Assembly (NCBI GenBank): GCA_905221345.1
Contig: CAJNCW010000005.1
Span: 97,125-161,124 of the forward strand
Reading direction: 5' to 3'
Length of the DNA stretch: 64,000 nt
DNA from: a bacterium
Lineage (GTDB): Bacteria; Bacillota; Bacilli; Lactobacillales; Streptococcaceae
Position 1 is the first letter of the stretch; each line of letters starts with the position of its first letter. The notes below the pieces were generated by a model, which was given only the letters and a program-made list of their open reading frames with translations, did no database searches and was not told where the DNA came from. Shown here piece by piece: positions 9,080 to 19,000 of the stretch. A program made the position numbers and the translations under genes.

Positions 9080-9162
9080 AGTAAAATAACTGTTTATTCT
9101 TGACAGCTTGCCCCTCGTCCATTATGATAATAATAAAGATACTAGAGAATGAGGAAAATGCA

Positions 9163-9615
9163 ATGGCAAACCCAACTTTTGGTGAAAAAAAAGAGAATGT
9201 AACCTACCAGCCCCGCTATGGCGTTTACGCAGTTATTCCGGATACGGAGAAAAAACAAATTGTTTTAGTTCAAGCTCCCAATGGTGCATGGTTCTTGCCA
9301 GGTGGGGAAATTGAAGCAGGAGAAGACCATCAAGAGGCACTGAAGAGAGAACTAATCGAAGAACTTGGCTTTACAGCTGAAATCGGAACCTATTATGGGC
9401 AAGCTGATGAGTATTTCTACTCTCGCCACCGTGATACCTACTACTACAATCCAGCTTACCTCTACGAATCCATTTCTTTCCAAGAAGCACAAAAACCATT
9501 AGAAGATTTTAATCATATTGCTTGGTTCCCTATTGACGAGGCAATTGAAAAACTCAAGCGTGGTAGCCACAAATGGGGAATTGAGGCTTGGAAAATTCAG
9601 CATGGAATAGACTAA
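9163..9615 (+). CDS. Nudix hydrolase
   Basis: This is a 150-aa cytoplasmic Nudix protein. The Nudix box is complete: G-x5-E-x7-REL-x-EE-x-G is visible as GEIEAGEDHQEALKREL followed by IEELGF near residues 48-70. It would hydrolyse a nucleoside diphosphate linked to another moiety; the substrate is unknown. I start at ATG 9163 (MANPTFGEKKENV) because GAGGA precedes it by nine bases and the upstream in-frame extension from 9100 has no ribosome-binding site. The gene follows the clpE terminator and precedes a DUF1827 gene by 58 bp. Confidence 0.88.
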   Translation: MANPTFGEKKENVTYQPRYGVYAVIPDTEKKQIVLVQAPNGAWFLPGGEIEAGEDHQEALKRELIEELGFTAEIGTYYGQADEYFYSRHRDTYYYNPAYLYESISFQEAQKPLEDFNHIAWFPIDEAIEKLKRGSHKWGIEAWKIQHGID

Positions 9616-9673
9616 AATAAGCTACTTTATCCAAAAAGTGCTATAATAGAATTAGAAAATCGGAGGAACTGTT

Positions 9674-9973
9674 ATGAAGCTTATCAACACGACTAATTCA
9701 CACTCGCAACTTGTTAAAAGCCAATTAGAAAGTACTGACGCAACTCTTGTTGAGGTCTATTCTGCTGGAAACACAGATGTGATTTTCACACAAGCGCCCC
9801 TTCACTACGAGATCCTCATTTCAAACAAACATCGCGCTATTCGTGAACCTGAAATCGAAATTATCCAAGACTTTTTCTTGAAACGTAAAATCGACAAAGG
9901 AAGCATCGATGAAGCCAATATCAAGACCCTCTATTCAGATAAATTGATTGAAATTTCAATCCCTACAAAATAA
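9674..9973 (+). CDS. DUF1827-family protein
   Basis: A 99-aa cytoplasmic protein beginning MKLINTTNSHSQLVKSQL. It looks like the streptococcal/lactococcal DUF1827 family, of unknown function, that is often found beside metK as here. A GGAGGAA ribosome-binding site lies eight bases before ATG 9674, and TATAAT at 9642-9647 may give it its own promoter. It converges with metK on a shared terminator. Confidence 0.75.
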   Translation: MKLINTTNSHSQLVKSQLESTDATLVEVYSAGNTDVIFTQAPLHYEILISNKHRAIREPEIEIIQDFFLKRKIDKGSIDEANIKTLYSDKLIEISIPTK

Positions 9974-10005
9974 GAAAGCCAGCCTAAAAGCTGGTTTTCA
10001 CTTGC

Positions 10006-10036
10006 AAAAAAGCTTGGTAATATTTCCAAGCTTTTT
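10006..10036. terminator. Bidirectional terminator between the DUF1827 gene and metK
   Basis: The stem AAAAAGCTTGG/CCAAGCTTTTT (10007-10017 and 10026-10036) has A/T tails on both sides and so can work in both directions. A weaker CCAGC/GCTGG hairpin with TTTT (9980-9998) precedes it for the plus-strand gene. Confidence 0.85.
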
Positions 10037-10039
10037 CAT

Positions 10040-11230
10040 TTATTTCACAGCTTCTTTCAAAGCGTCTACCTTGTCCAAACGTTCCCATGGAAGGTCAATA
10101 TCTGTACGTCCCATGTGTCCATAAGCCGCTGTTTGACGGTAAATTGGACGTTTGAGGTCTAGCATTTGGATAATTCCTGCTGGGCGAAGGTCAAAGATTT
10201 GACGCGCTGCTTTTTCAAGCTTGCTTTCAGCTACTGTTCCTGTACCAAAAGTATCGATACGAACAGAAACAGGCTGGGCAACACCGATAGCGTAGGCCAA
10301 TTGCACTTCTGCCTTCTTAGCAAGGCCTGCTGCAACGATATTCTTAGCAATGTAGCGAGCTGCATAAGAGGCTGAACGGTCCACTTTAGTCGCATCCTTA
10401 CCAGAAAAGGCACCACCACCATGACGAGAGTAGCCTCCATAAGTGTCCACGATAATCTTACGACCAGTCAAACCTGAGTCTCCTTGAGGTCCACCAATTA
10501 CGAAACGACCAGTCGGATTGATGAAGAATTTTGTTTGCTCATCTAAGTAAGAAGCTGGAATGACTTCTTTGATGACCTTGTTAATTATATCTTGATGGAT
10601 TTGTTCATTGCTAACTTCTGGATCGTGCTGAGTTGAAATAACGACTGTGTCCACACGAACTGGACGGTCATTTTCATCATACTCAACAGTAACTTGTGAT
10701 TTAGCATCTGGACGGAGATAGCTGATTTCACCCGACTTACGAAGTTCTGCCAAACGACGAACCAGTTTGTGGCTGAGTGAAATTGGCAATGGCATGAGTT
10801 CTTCTGTTTCATCCACTGCAAATCCAAACATGAGACCCTGGTCTCCAGCTCCGATCAAGTCAAGTGGATCTTGATCTGCATTACCACGAACTTCCAAGGC
10901 TTCGTTGACCCCTTGGGCGATATCTGGTGACTGCTCAACAAGCGATGGATGAACTCCCACTGTCTCCGCAGAAAATCCGTATTCTGCATTCGTATAGCCA
11001 ATCTCTGCAATGGTATCACGAACTACACGGTTGATATCCACATAAGCATTTGTGGAAATTTCACCAAAAACATGGACGGAACCAGTATATACAGCTGTCT
11101 CTGCAGCAACGTGCGCCTCTGGATCCTTGGCTAAAATAGCATCCAAAATCGCATCTGAAATTTGGTCTGCAATCTTATCTGGATGCCCCTCAGATACAGA
11201 TTCAGACGTGAATAATTTACGTTCTGACAT
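10040..11230 (-). CDS. metK: S-adenosylmethionine synthetase
   Basis: The 396-aa enzyme makes SAM from ATP and methionine. Family motifs are clear: [20 protein letters not shown] (residues 7-26), [12 protein letters not shown] near 127, the catalytic loop region near 100-120, and [24 protein letters not shown] sequence ([20 protein letters not shown]) near 270. Length and ends match the family. The ribosome-binding site, GGGGGGA, is part of an S_MK/SAM-III riboswitch, so translation should fall when SAM is high. This complements the MET boxes at folD and metC. Confidence 0.97.
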   Translation of the reverse strand: MSERKLFTSESVSEGHPDKIADQISDAILDAILAKDPEAHVAAETAVYTGSVHVFGEISTNAYVDINRVVRDTIAEIGYTNAEYGFSAETVGVHPSLVEQSPDIAQGVNEALEVRGNADQDPLDLIGAGDQGLMFGFAVDETEELMPLPISLSHKLVRRLAELRKSGEISYLRPDAKSQVTVEYDENDRPVRVDTVVISTQHDPEVSNEQIHQDIINKVIKEVIPASYLDEQTKFFINPTGRFVIGGPQGDSGLTGRKIIVDTYGGYSRHGGGAFSGKDATKVDRSASYAARYIAKNIVAAGLAKKAEVQLAYAIGVAQPVSVRIDTFGTGTVAESKLEKAARQIFDLRPAGIIQMLDLKRPIYRQTAAYGHMGRTDIDLPWERLDKVDALKEAVK

Positions 11231-11329
11231 AAAAATGTCCCCCCTTAAAAAATATTGTTATAGAGTTACAAAGTACTGATAGGAAGACGATTAACAACGT
11301 GACCCACCACCTTATCGGGACTATATAAC
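11231..11329 (-). promoter_or_regulatory. S_MK box (SAM-III) riboswitch of metK
   Basis: The metK leader contains GTCCCGATAAGG (11310-11321), CTTTGTAACTC (11263-11273) and the extended Shine-Dalgarno AAGGGGGGAC (11237-11246). TCCC can pair with GGGGGA and hide the ribosome-binding site, the known design of the lactic-acid-bacterial S_MK box. A TATAAT at 11336-11341 places the transcript start at about 11329, so almost the entire leader is the riboswitch. Confidence 0.85.
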
Positions 11330-11386
11330 CTTATCATTATACCACTTTTTACGTTTTTTTGCATTATTTTCTCTAAATCAAAAAAA

Positions 11387-11402
11387 GGAGCCTTTCGGCT
11401 CC
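11387..11402 (-). terminator. Terminator of the DEAD-box helicase gene
   Basis: GGAGCC-TTTC-GGCTCC on the plus strand reads GGAGCC-GAAA-GGCTCC followed by T7 on the minus strand, a very stable tetraloop hairpin just past the helicase stop codon. Confidence 0.9.
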
Positions 11403-11412
11403 GATTTTTAGC

Positions 11413-12756
11413 TTAGAAAGTTTGGCGTTTGGCTTTGCGTTCTGCACGTCCTCGCGCACGATTCTCAGCACGCTTGGTTTTACGACGTTTTTCATCCACC
11501 GCCCATTTGATTTTCTTCTTATAGCCTGGTTTGACTTTTTTCTTTTTCTTTTTGACCAAGCCAATCATTTCAATATCAAGCTTATCTTGCTTCTTTTCAC
11601 GATTGGCACGACGATCACGGTCGTAAGTATCTTGAAATTCCCCGTCTTTGACCATCTTAGGAGTAAACTTGATGCCTAATTTTTCCAACTCACGGATATC
11701 CGAGTCATCACTTGGCTGGTAAAGGGTAATAGCTGTACCAGGTAGACCGTTGCGCCCAGTACGACCAACTCGGTGAACAAAGAAGGACAAGTCTTGCGGA
11801 ATGGCATCATTGATAACATGGCTGACACCTTCAATGTCAATTCCACGAGCTGCCAAGTCCGTTGCAACAATGTACTCAAAATCAAGGTTCTTCACCTGAT
11901 TCATAATCCGCTTGCGTTCACGAGGAGCAATATCTCCATGAATCTTTGCTACCTTCAATCCTTGAGCAGTCAAGTAGGCATGCAATTCATCAGCACGAGT
12001 TTTTGTGTTAACAAAAATCATTGCTAGATAAGGCTGCATCAATTGAGTCAACTCATAAATCTGAGCATTCTTGTCACGGCCCTTGGTCGAAATCAACCAG
12101 TTATCAATGGTATCAGAAATGACGGTTTTGGTCTTGATTTTCTCCATAACAGGATTTGACAAGTATTTTTTCAAGAACGGTTGCAATTTTTGTGGAATAG
12201 TCGCTGAAAAGACCATGAATTGCAAGTCTTTTGGAAGGCTTCCTGCAATCTTATCAACGGTTTCCAAGAATCCCATATCCAAGGTCATATCGGCTTCATC
12301 GACAACAAAAGTCTTAGCCTTGTGAATAGCCAAATCACCAGATTTGACCAAGTCATAGATACGCCCTGGCGTTCCGATAACGATATGGGGTTGGCTGCTG
12401 GCAAGTTTTTCAATCTGACGCGCCTTATCCGTACCACCCACATAATTAACCACACGAACTTCGACATCTGAGTGAGCTGCAATCTGACGCGCTGCTTGGT
12501 AGATTTGAGTAGCTAACTCACGACTTGGTGCAGTAATGACCGCTTGCACACTATCACTAGTTTCATCCAATTGCTGGAAAATGGGTAGCAAAAAAGTGTG
12601 TGTCTTTCCTGAACCTGTTTTTGATTCACCGACCAAGTCTCGACCTGCCAATACAATAGGAATCAACTTATCTTGAACCTCTGTCGGAGTTGTAAATTTC
12701 AACTCCTCCAAAGCCTTTTCTATATAGTTTTTAAACTGAAATTTCGTAAATGACAT
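11413..12756 (-). CDS. cshB: DEAD-box ATP-dependent RNA helicase (CshB-like)
   Basis: A 447-aa RNA helicase. Motifs run in order: Q motif (TPTEVQ) near residue 24, motif I ESKTGSGKT near 44, PSRELA near 79, TPGR near 128, VVDEADMTL (DEAD) near 149, SAT near 181, RGID near 300 and HRVGRTGR near 321. A long Lys/Arg-rich tail should bind RNA. The start is ATG 12756 (MSFTKFQFKNYI), which has GAGGA upstream; an upstream in-frame start would add 21 poorly conserved residues. Roles in ribosome assembly or mRNA decay and cold growth are known for CshA/CshB relatives. The CshB label is by general similarity only. Confidence 0.85.
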   Translation of the reverse strand: MSFTKFQFKNYIEKALEELKFTTPTEVQDKLIPIVLAGRDLVGESKTGSGKTHTFLLPIFQQLDETSDSVQAVITAPSRELATQIYQAARQIAAHSDVEVRVVNYVGGTDKARQIEKLASSQPHIVIGTPGRIYDLVKSGDLAIHKAKTFVVDEADMTLDMGFLETVDKIAGSLPKDLQFMVFSATIPQKLQPFLKKYLSNPVMEKIKTKTVISDTIDNWLISTKGRDKNAQIYELTQLMQPYLAMIFVNTKTRADELHAYLTAQGLKVAKIHGDIAPRERKRIMNQVKNLDFEYIVATDLAARGIDIEGVSHVINDAIPQDLSFFVHRVGRTGRNGLPGTAITLYQPSDDSDIRELEKLGIKFTPKMVKDGEFQDTYDRDRRANREKKQDKLDIEMIGLVKKKKKKVKPGYKKKIKWAVDEKRRKTKRAENRARGRAERKAKRQTF

Positions 12757-12883
12757 ACTATCCTCGATTCTATTCTCCCAACCATTATACCATATTTTGT
12801 TCTTTTTCTGTAGCCACACTTATCTGACCGATCATAAGGCTCTCAACCTCTCCAAATACCTCTCTTAGACTAGAAACGTAAAA

Positions 12884-12908
12884 AGAGAAGACCGAATTGG
12901 TCTTCTCT
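12884..12908 (-). terminator. Terminator of the giant surface protein gene
   Basis: AGAGAAGACC/GGTCTTCTCT (12884-12893 and 12899-12908, loop GAATT) is followed by TTTTA on the minus strand, about 100 bp past the stop codon at 13006. Confidence 0.85.
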
Positions 12909-13005
12909 AAGCATTAACCCTTTTGACTCAGATACACCTGGCAAAAAGTCAACTACTTTCTTAACAATCTTATAAAAGTCGAAAACTGCTAGATAACTTC
13001 AGTGC

Positions 13006-16000
13006 TTAATCATCTTTCCGCTTGCGACCAAGAAGCAACGCTGCTAGACCTGCAAGAAGAGAGCTGGTTATTAGTCCAGTGAGTGAAAGCGGTGCAGTGC
13101 TACCTGTGTTTGGTAATGTAGCTTGTTTTGCCTTTTCTCCTGCTGGACTTTGAGCTGGTGGATTATCTTCAGGTTTTCTTGGTTGTCCTGGTTGTTCTGG
13201 TTGAAGTCTATTTGCATGATTATTATCAGCCCCCTGCTCTTCCCCTAGCTTCACTGGTGGAACTGGATTTGGTTGAGGTGCTGGTTGCGGAACAGGTTGT
13301 GGTTGTGGTTGTGGCGTTGGTGCCGGCTGTGGTTGCGGACTAGGATCTTGCTTCGCTTCAAAGACCCATTTACCTACAAACTCAACATTAGCCTTGTTGA
13401 CAACGGCGCTAGCTGCGTCATAGCCCTTGAAGGTCCATGTGCCGTCGTTCACTGCATCGGTGTAAGTGGTTTGAGATGGTTGTTGAGCGGAAACAGAGGA
13501 ACCATTCACATAAGTTGCACTGTCGCTTGGAAGCAGCGTTGCGATACCTGCTGGAAGTTGCTTACCTGCTGTTGCACTTGCGAAACTGTAAGTAGCTTGG
13601 TACTTGTTAGCTTCAAAGGCCCATTTTCCTACAAACTCAACATCGGACTTATTGACAACGGCGCTAGCTGTATCATAGCCCTTGAAGATCCATGTGCCGT
13701 CGTTCACAGTATCTGTGTATGTGGTTTGGGATGGTTGTTGAGCGGAAACAGAGGCACCATTCACATAAGTTGCACTGTCACTTGGAGTTAATGCTGTGAT
13801 GGCTGCTGGAAGAGCTTTTCCTGATGTTGCGCTCTCAAAGCGGTAACTTGCTTGATACTTATTAGCTTCAAAGGTCCATGTACCTACAAAGGATACATTT
13901 GCCTTGTTCACGACTGCATTGTCTGCGTCGTAACCCTTGAAGATCCAGATGCCATCATTCTCTGTATCTGCGTAAGTCGTTTGAGATGGTTGTTGAGCGG
14001 AAACAGAGGCACCATTCACATATCTTGCACTGTCACTTGGAGTCAATGCTGCGATGGCTGCTGGAAGAGATTTCCCTGATGTTGCGCTCTCGAAGCGGTA
14101 ATTTGCTTGATATTTGTTAGCTTCAAAGGACCATTTTCCTACAAACTCAACATCGGCCTTGTTTACGACTGCATTGCCTGCGTCATAACCCTTGAAGGTC
14201 CATGTGCCATCGTTCACTGCGTCGGTGTAAGTGGTTTGTGATGGTTGTTGAGCGGAAACAGAGGCACCATTCACATATGTTGCACTGTCACTTGGAGTCA
14301 ATGCTGCGATGGCTGCTGGAAGAGCCTTACCTGCCGTTGCGCTTGCGAAGCGGTAAGTAGCTTGGTACTTGTTAGCTTCAAAGGACCATTTCCCTACAAA
14401 CTCTACATTTGCCTTGTTGACAACGGCGCTAGCTGCGTCATAGCCCTTGAAGGTCCAGGTACCGTCGTTCACAGTATCTGTGTATGTGGTTTGGGATGGT
14501 TGTTGAGCGAAAACAGAGGAACCATTCACATAAGTTGCACTGTCACTTGGAGTCAAGGCTGCGATGGCTGCTGGAAGAGCCTTACCTGCTGTCTCATTCT
14601 CGAAGCGGTAATTTGCTTGATATTTGTTAGCTTCAAAGGCCCATGTACCTACAAACTCAACATCGGCCTTATTGACAACGGCGCTAGCTGCGTCATAACC
14701 CTTGAAGGTCCAGGTACCGTCGTTCACTGCGTCGGTGTAAGTGGTTTGGGATGGTTGTTGAGCGGAAACAGAGGCACCATTCACATATGTTGCACTGTCA
14801 CTTGGAGTCAAGGCTGCGATGGCTGCTGGAAGAGATTTCCCTGATGTTGCGCTCTCGAAGCGGTAATTTGCTTGATATTTGTTAGCTTCAAAGGCCCATT
14901 TTCCTACAAACTCAACATCGGCCTTGTTGACAACGGCGCTAGTTGCATCGTAACCCTTGAAGGTCCAAGTACCGTCGTTCACAGTATCTGTGTAAGTGGT
15001 TTGAGATGGTTGTTGAGCGGAAACAGAGGCACCATTCACATAAGTTGCACTGTCGCTTGGAGTCAATGCGGCGATGGCTGCTGGAAGAGACTTACCTGAT
15101 GTGGCGCTCTCGAAGCGGTAATTTGCTTGATATTTGTTGGCTTCAAAGGTCCATTTTCCTACAAACTCTACTTTAGCCTTGTTGACTACAGCGCTAGCTG
15201 CGTCGTAACCCTTGAAGGTCCATGTGCCGTCGTTCACTGCGTCGGTGTAAGTGGTTTGAGATGGTTGCTGAGCGGAAACAGAGGCACCATTCACATAAGT
15301 TGCACTGTCGCTTGGGGTTAATGCTGCGATGGCTGCTGGAAGAGCCTTACCTGCTGTCTCACTCTCGAAGCGGTAAGTTGCTTGGTACTTATTAGCTTCA
15401 AAGGCCCATGTACCTACAAACTCCACATTTGCCTTGTTCACGACTGCATTGGCTGCGTCGTAACCTTTGAAGGTCCAGATGCCGTCGTTCACTGCGTCGG
15501 TGTAAGTGGTTTGGGATGGTTGTTGAGCGGAAACAGAGACACCAGTCACATATCTTGCACTGTCGCTTGGGGTTAATGCTGTGATGGCTGCTGGAAGAGC
15601 CTTACCTGCTGTCTCACTCTCGAAGCGGTGAGTTACCTGGTATTTGTTAGCTTCAAACTCCCACTTACCTACAAACTCAACATTAGCTTTGTTCACGACT
15701 TCATTGGCTGCGTCGTAACCTTTGAAGGTCCAGATGCCGTCGTTCACTGCGTCGGTGTATGTGGTTTGAGATGGTTGTTGAGCGGAAACAGAGGCACCAG
15801 TCACATAAGTTGCACTATCGCTTGGGGTCAATGCTGCGATGGCTGCTGGAAGAGCCTTACCTGCTGTCTCACTCTCGAAGCGGTAAGTAGCTTGATACTT
15901 GTTAGCTTCAAAGACCCATTTACCTACAAACTCAACATTAGCCTTGTTGACAACGGCGCTAGCTGCGTCGTAACCTTTGAAGGTCCAGATGCCGTCGTTC

Positions 16001-19000
16001 ACTGCGTCGGTGTATGTGGTTTGAGATGGTTGTTGAGCGGAAACAGAGGCACCAGTCACATAAGTTGCACTATCGCTTGGGGTCAATGCTGCGATGGCTG
16101 CTGGAAGAGCCTTACCTGCTGTCTCACTCTCGAAGCGGTAAGTAGCTTGATACTTGTTAGCTTCAAAGACCCATTTACCTACAAACTCAACATTAGCCTT
16201 GTTGACAACGGCGCTAGCTGCGTCGTAACCTTTGAAGGTCCAGATGCCGTCGTTCACTGCGTCGGTGTATGTGGTTTGAGATGGTTGTTGAGCGGAAACA
16301 GAGGCACCATTCACATAAGTTGCACTATCGCTTGGGGTCAATGCTGCGATGGCTGCTGGAAGAGACTTACCTGCTGTCTCGCTCTCAAAGCGATAAGTAG
16401 CTTGGTACTTGTTAGCTTCAAACTTCCACTTACCTGTGAAGGCCAAATCAGCTTTTTTCACAATCTTACTTTTGGCATCGTAACCAACGAAAGTCCAAGT
16501 ACCATCGTTCATATCATCTTTGTAAGTCGTTTTAGTCAACTCTTCTGGTACAACTTTTTGCATGTTGTAATAGGTTGAGCTATCTTTCGGTGCTTTCTTC
16601 TGGATAAATTCAGGCAAATCAACACCAGATGTAACACTTACAAAAGTATAGCTTACATGATGCGGTCTAGGCGTTACTTCCCAGATACCCGTAAATGTCA
16701 CACGCTTGCCATTATACGTCGCATTCTTCTGATCATAACCTTTGAAGGTCCAGACATAGTCTTTTTCTGCTTCTTCTACTGATTCTTTAGCAGGTTGTTT
16801 GGCTACAATGGTGTCACCAACCTTATAAGAAGCTTCATCATTTGGAAGCATTCCCAAAATACTTTGTGGCAATGGAACACCCACTTTAGATGATTTGAAT
16901 ACATATTCTGGATTTGGAGTAGGTACCCAGCTTCCAAGGAAAGTCTGTCTGCCTTCTGCTACAACGATTTTTTCTTTATCGTATCCTGCAAATGTCCAAG
17001 TCACTTTATTCGCTGTATCAACATAAGTCGTTTCACTTGGTTGTTCAGCCAGAATTTCCTTAGGATATAACTTGTAATCATAAGAATTTTTCGGAGTCAA
17101 CTTGGTGATATGATCTGGTAGTGCAAAAGCAGGATTAGTTGATTGGAACTGATAGTCTACACCATTTGGCGTAAAGCTCCAAGATCCTGTGATGGTCTTC
17201 ACTTTCGTACCTGCAATAGCTTTTCCGTATTTATCCGTATCAAAACCATGGAAGGTCCATGTACCTGTCGGAACAGTTACTGTGGTGGTGTCAAGTTTGC
17301 TTGCATCTTTGTAATCATCAGCTCGTGCAACGAAATCAGTGCCAGCTGGAAGCATCTCGCGAATCTTATTTGGAAGAGGATACGCAGGAGTCGAGTTAGT
17401 AAATTTATACTCCACTCTGTAGATCGTATCAGACTGATCAGTAGGAACCAAAATCCATTTCCCTCTAAAGATAACGTCTCCTGCCCCGACTGTTTTCACA
17501 CGTGGAGAAATCGTCGTATGATCATCTTCATAGTAGTCATCAAATACCCAAGTCCCTCGGCCATCAGGATCCTCAAATCTTGTTTTAGACGGCATTTTAA
17601 CGCGAGCTTTTTCACCCTTGACAAATTCTCTTTCGTAAGTGATTAGATTATACAAAGTTGATGGCGGATAGATCGTTTGACCAGAATCATCTTTTGAATC
17701 TGTATAGAAGTCATAATAAACACTACGCTTGGTCGGTTCAAAGGTCCAGTGGAGAGTGTAAGTAGAGTCCTCATCGTCAGTTGGCTTTTCCACTTCCTCA
17801 GGTTGCTTAGAAACCCATGTACCATCATTTTCTTCATCTGTGTATGTGTAAAAATCGCGAAGGACATTCTTGACATTATCAGAATACTCATCTGGAGAAG
17901 TCGTGATAGGAGCTGGTAGCTGTGCTTTCAGATCATCTGGAATAGCTTTGCCTGGAGTATCACTGACAAAATTAAAGGAAACAACCTTATCTCTGTGTGG
18001 TGTGAAGGACCAAGTACCTGTAAAGAGGACCTTATCTTTATTGACCACTTTGCTATCAGCGTCATAGCCTTCAAATTTCCAAGTTCCCTTGTTGGCAAAG
18101 TCCATGTAGGTCGTCTTAAGGGGAGCTACTGCATTTACAGTATCGCCATCATTATAGGTATTTGTATTACTTGGCGTCAAGGCCTTAACTGCAGCTGGTA
18201 GAGATCGACTAGGATCTGAACTAACAAACTCATAGTTTTCTGAGTACTTATCCGCTACAAAAGTCCAAGTACCTGTAAACTTAAGGTTCCATCCTTTGTG
18301 ATCCCACTCACTTACTGGTTTTTTAGTAAAATCGTAGCCTGTAAAGGTCCAGGTACCCTTGTTAACTGCATCATAGTAGGACTCTTGAGTCGGTCTAACA
18401 GACTCAACCATCTCACCTTTCGGGTATTGCTTTCTCTTTGCATACTCCCATTCAGGCATATCTACCGGCTTCAGATTATTGATCTCAGCAGGTAGTGCTT
18501 TGCCAGCAGTCCCACTGAGAAACTCGTAAGTCGGTTTCCGAGGAACCCCTTTAAATACAAACTCCAATGGCATTGTAACTTTTGGTATTTCCCCATATGT
18601 AGCCGCCCGCTCTAGTTCACGACTGAAGGTTAAATCCCATACATCTTCCTTAAAGGTCCAATTTCCTTCATTTTCCGCATCATAAAAGGGTTTGTAGACA
18701 CCTTGAACTTTATCGTAGCGAAGCAAGGCTGCTACCGTATCCAGTATATCTTTAGGTAAATACTTATGGCGTTCATCAAACTGATTGAAAGTAAGCTTGT
18801 AATCGTATAGCTTACTTTCTAGATCTTTTATCTCCTTAGGAAGAGGTAATTTATATTCGTCACGTGAGGTCTTAGGACTACTTGGTAAATGATAAAAATT
18901 CTCAAAATCGTGCTGATTCATAGGTTTGTAGGATACAGTGACATCCTCAAAGTATTTCCAAGTTCCTACAAACTCCACATCGCCATTGTTTGCCACTTTA

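Noticed and set aside
14245..16578. Long plus-strand frames within the surface protein gene (up to 316 codons)
   Set aside because: They are the antisense of the 252-bp repeats, share the same period and have no ribosome-binding site.
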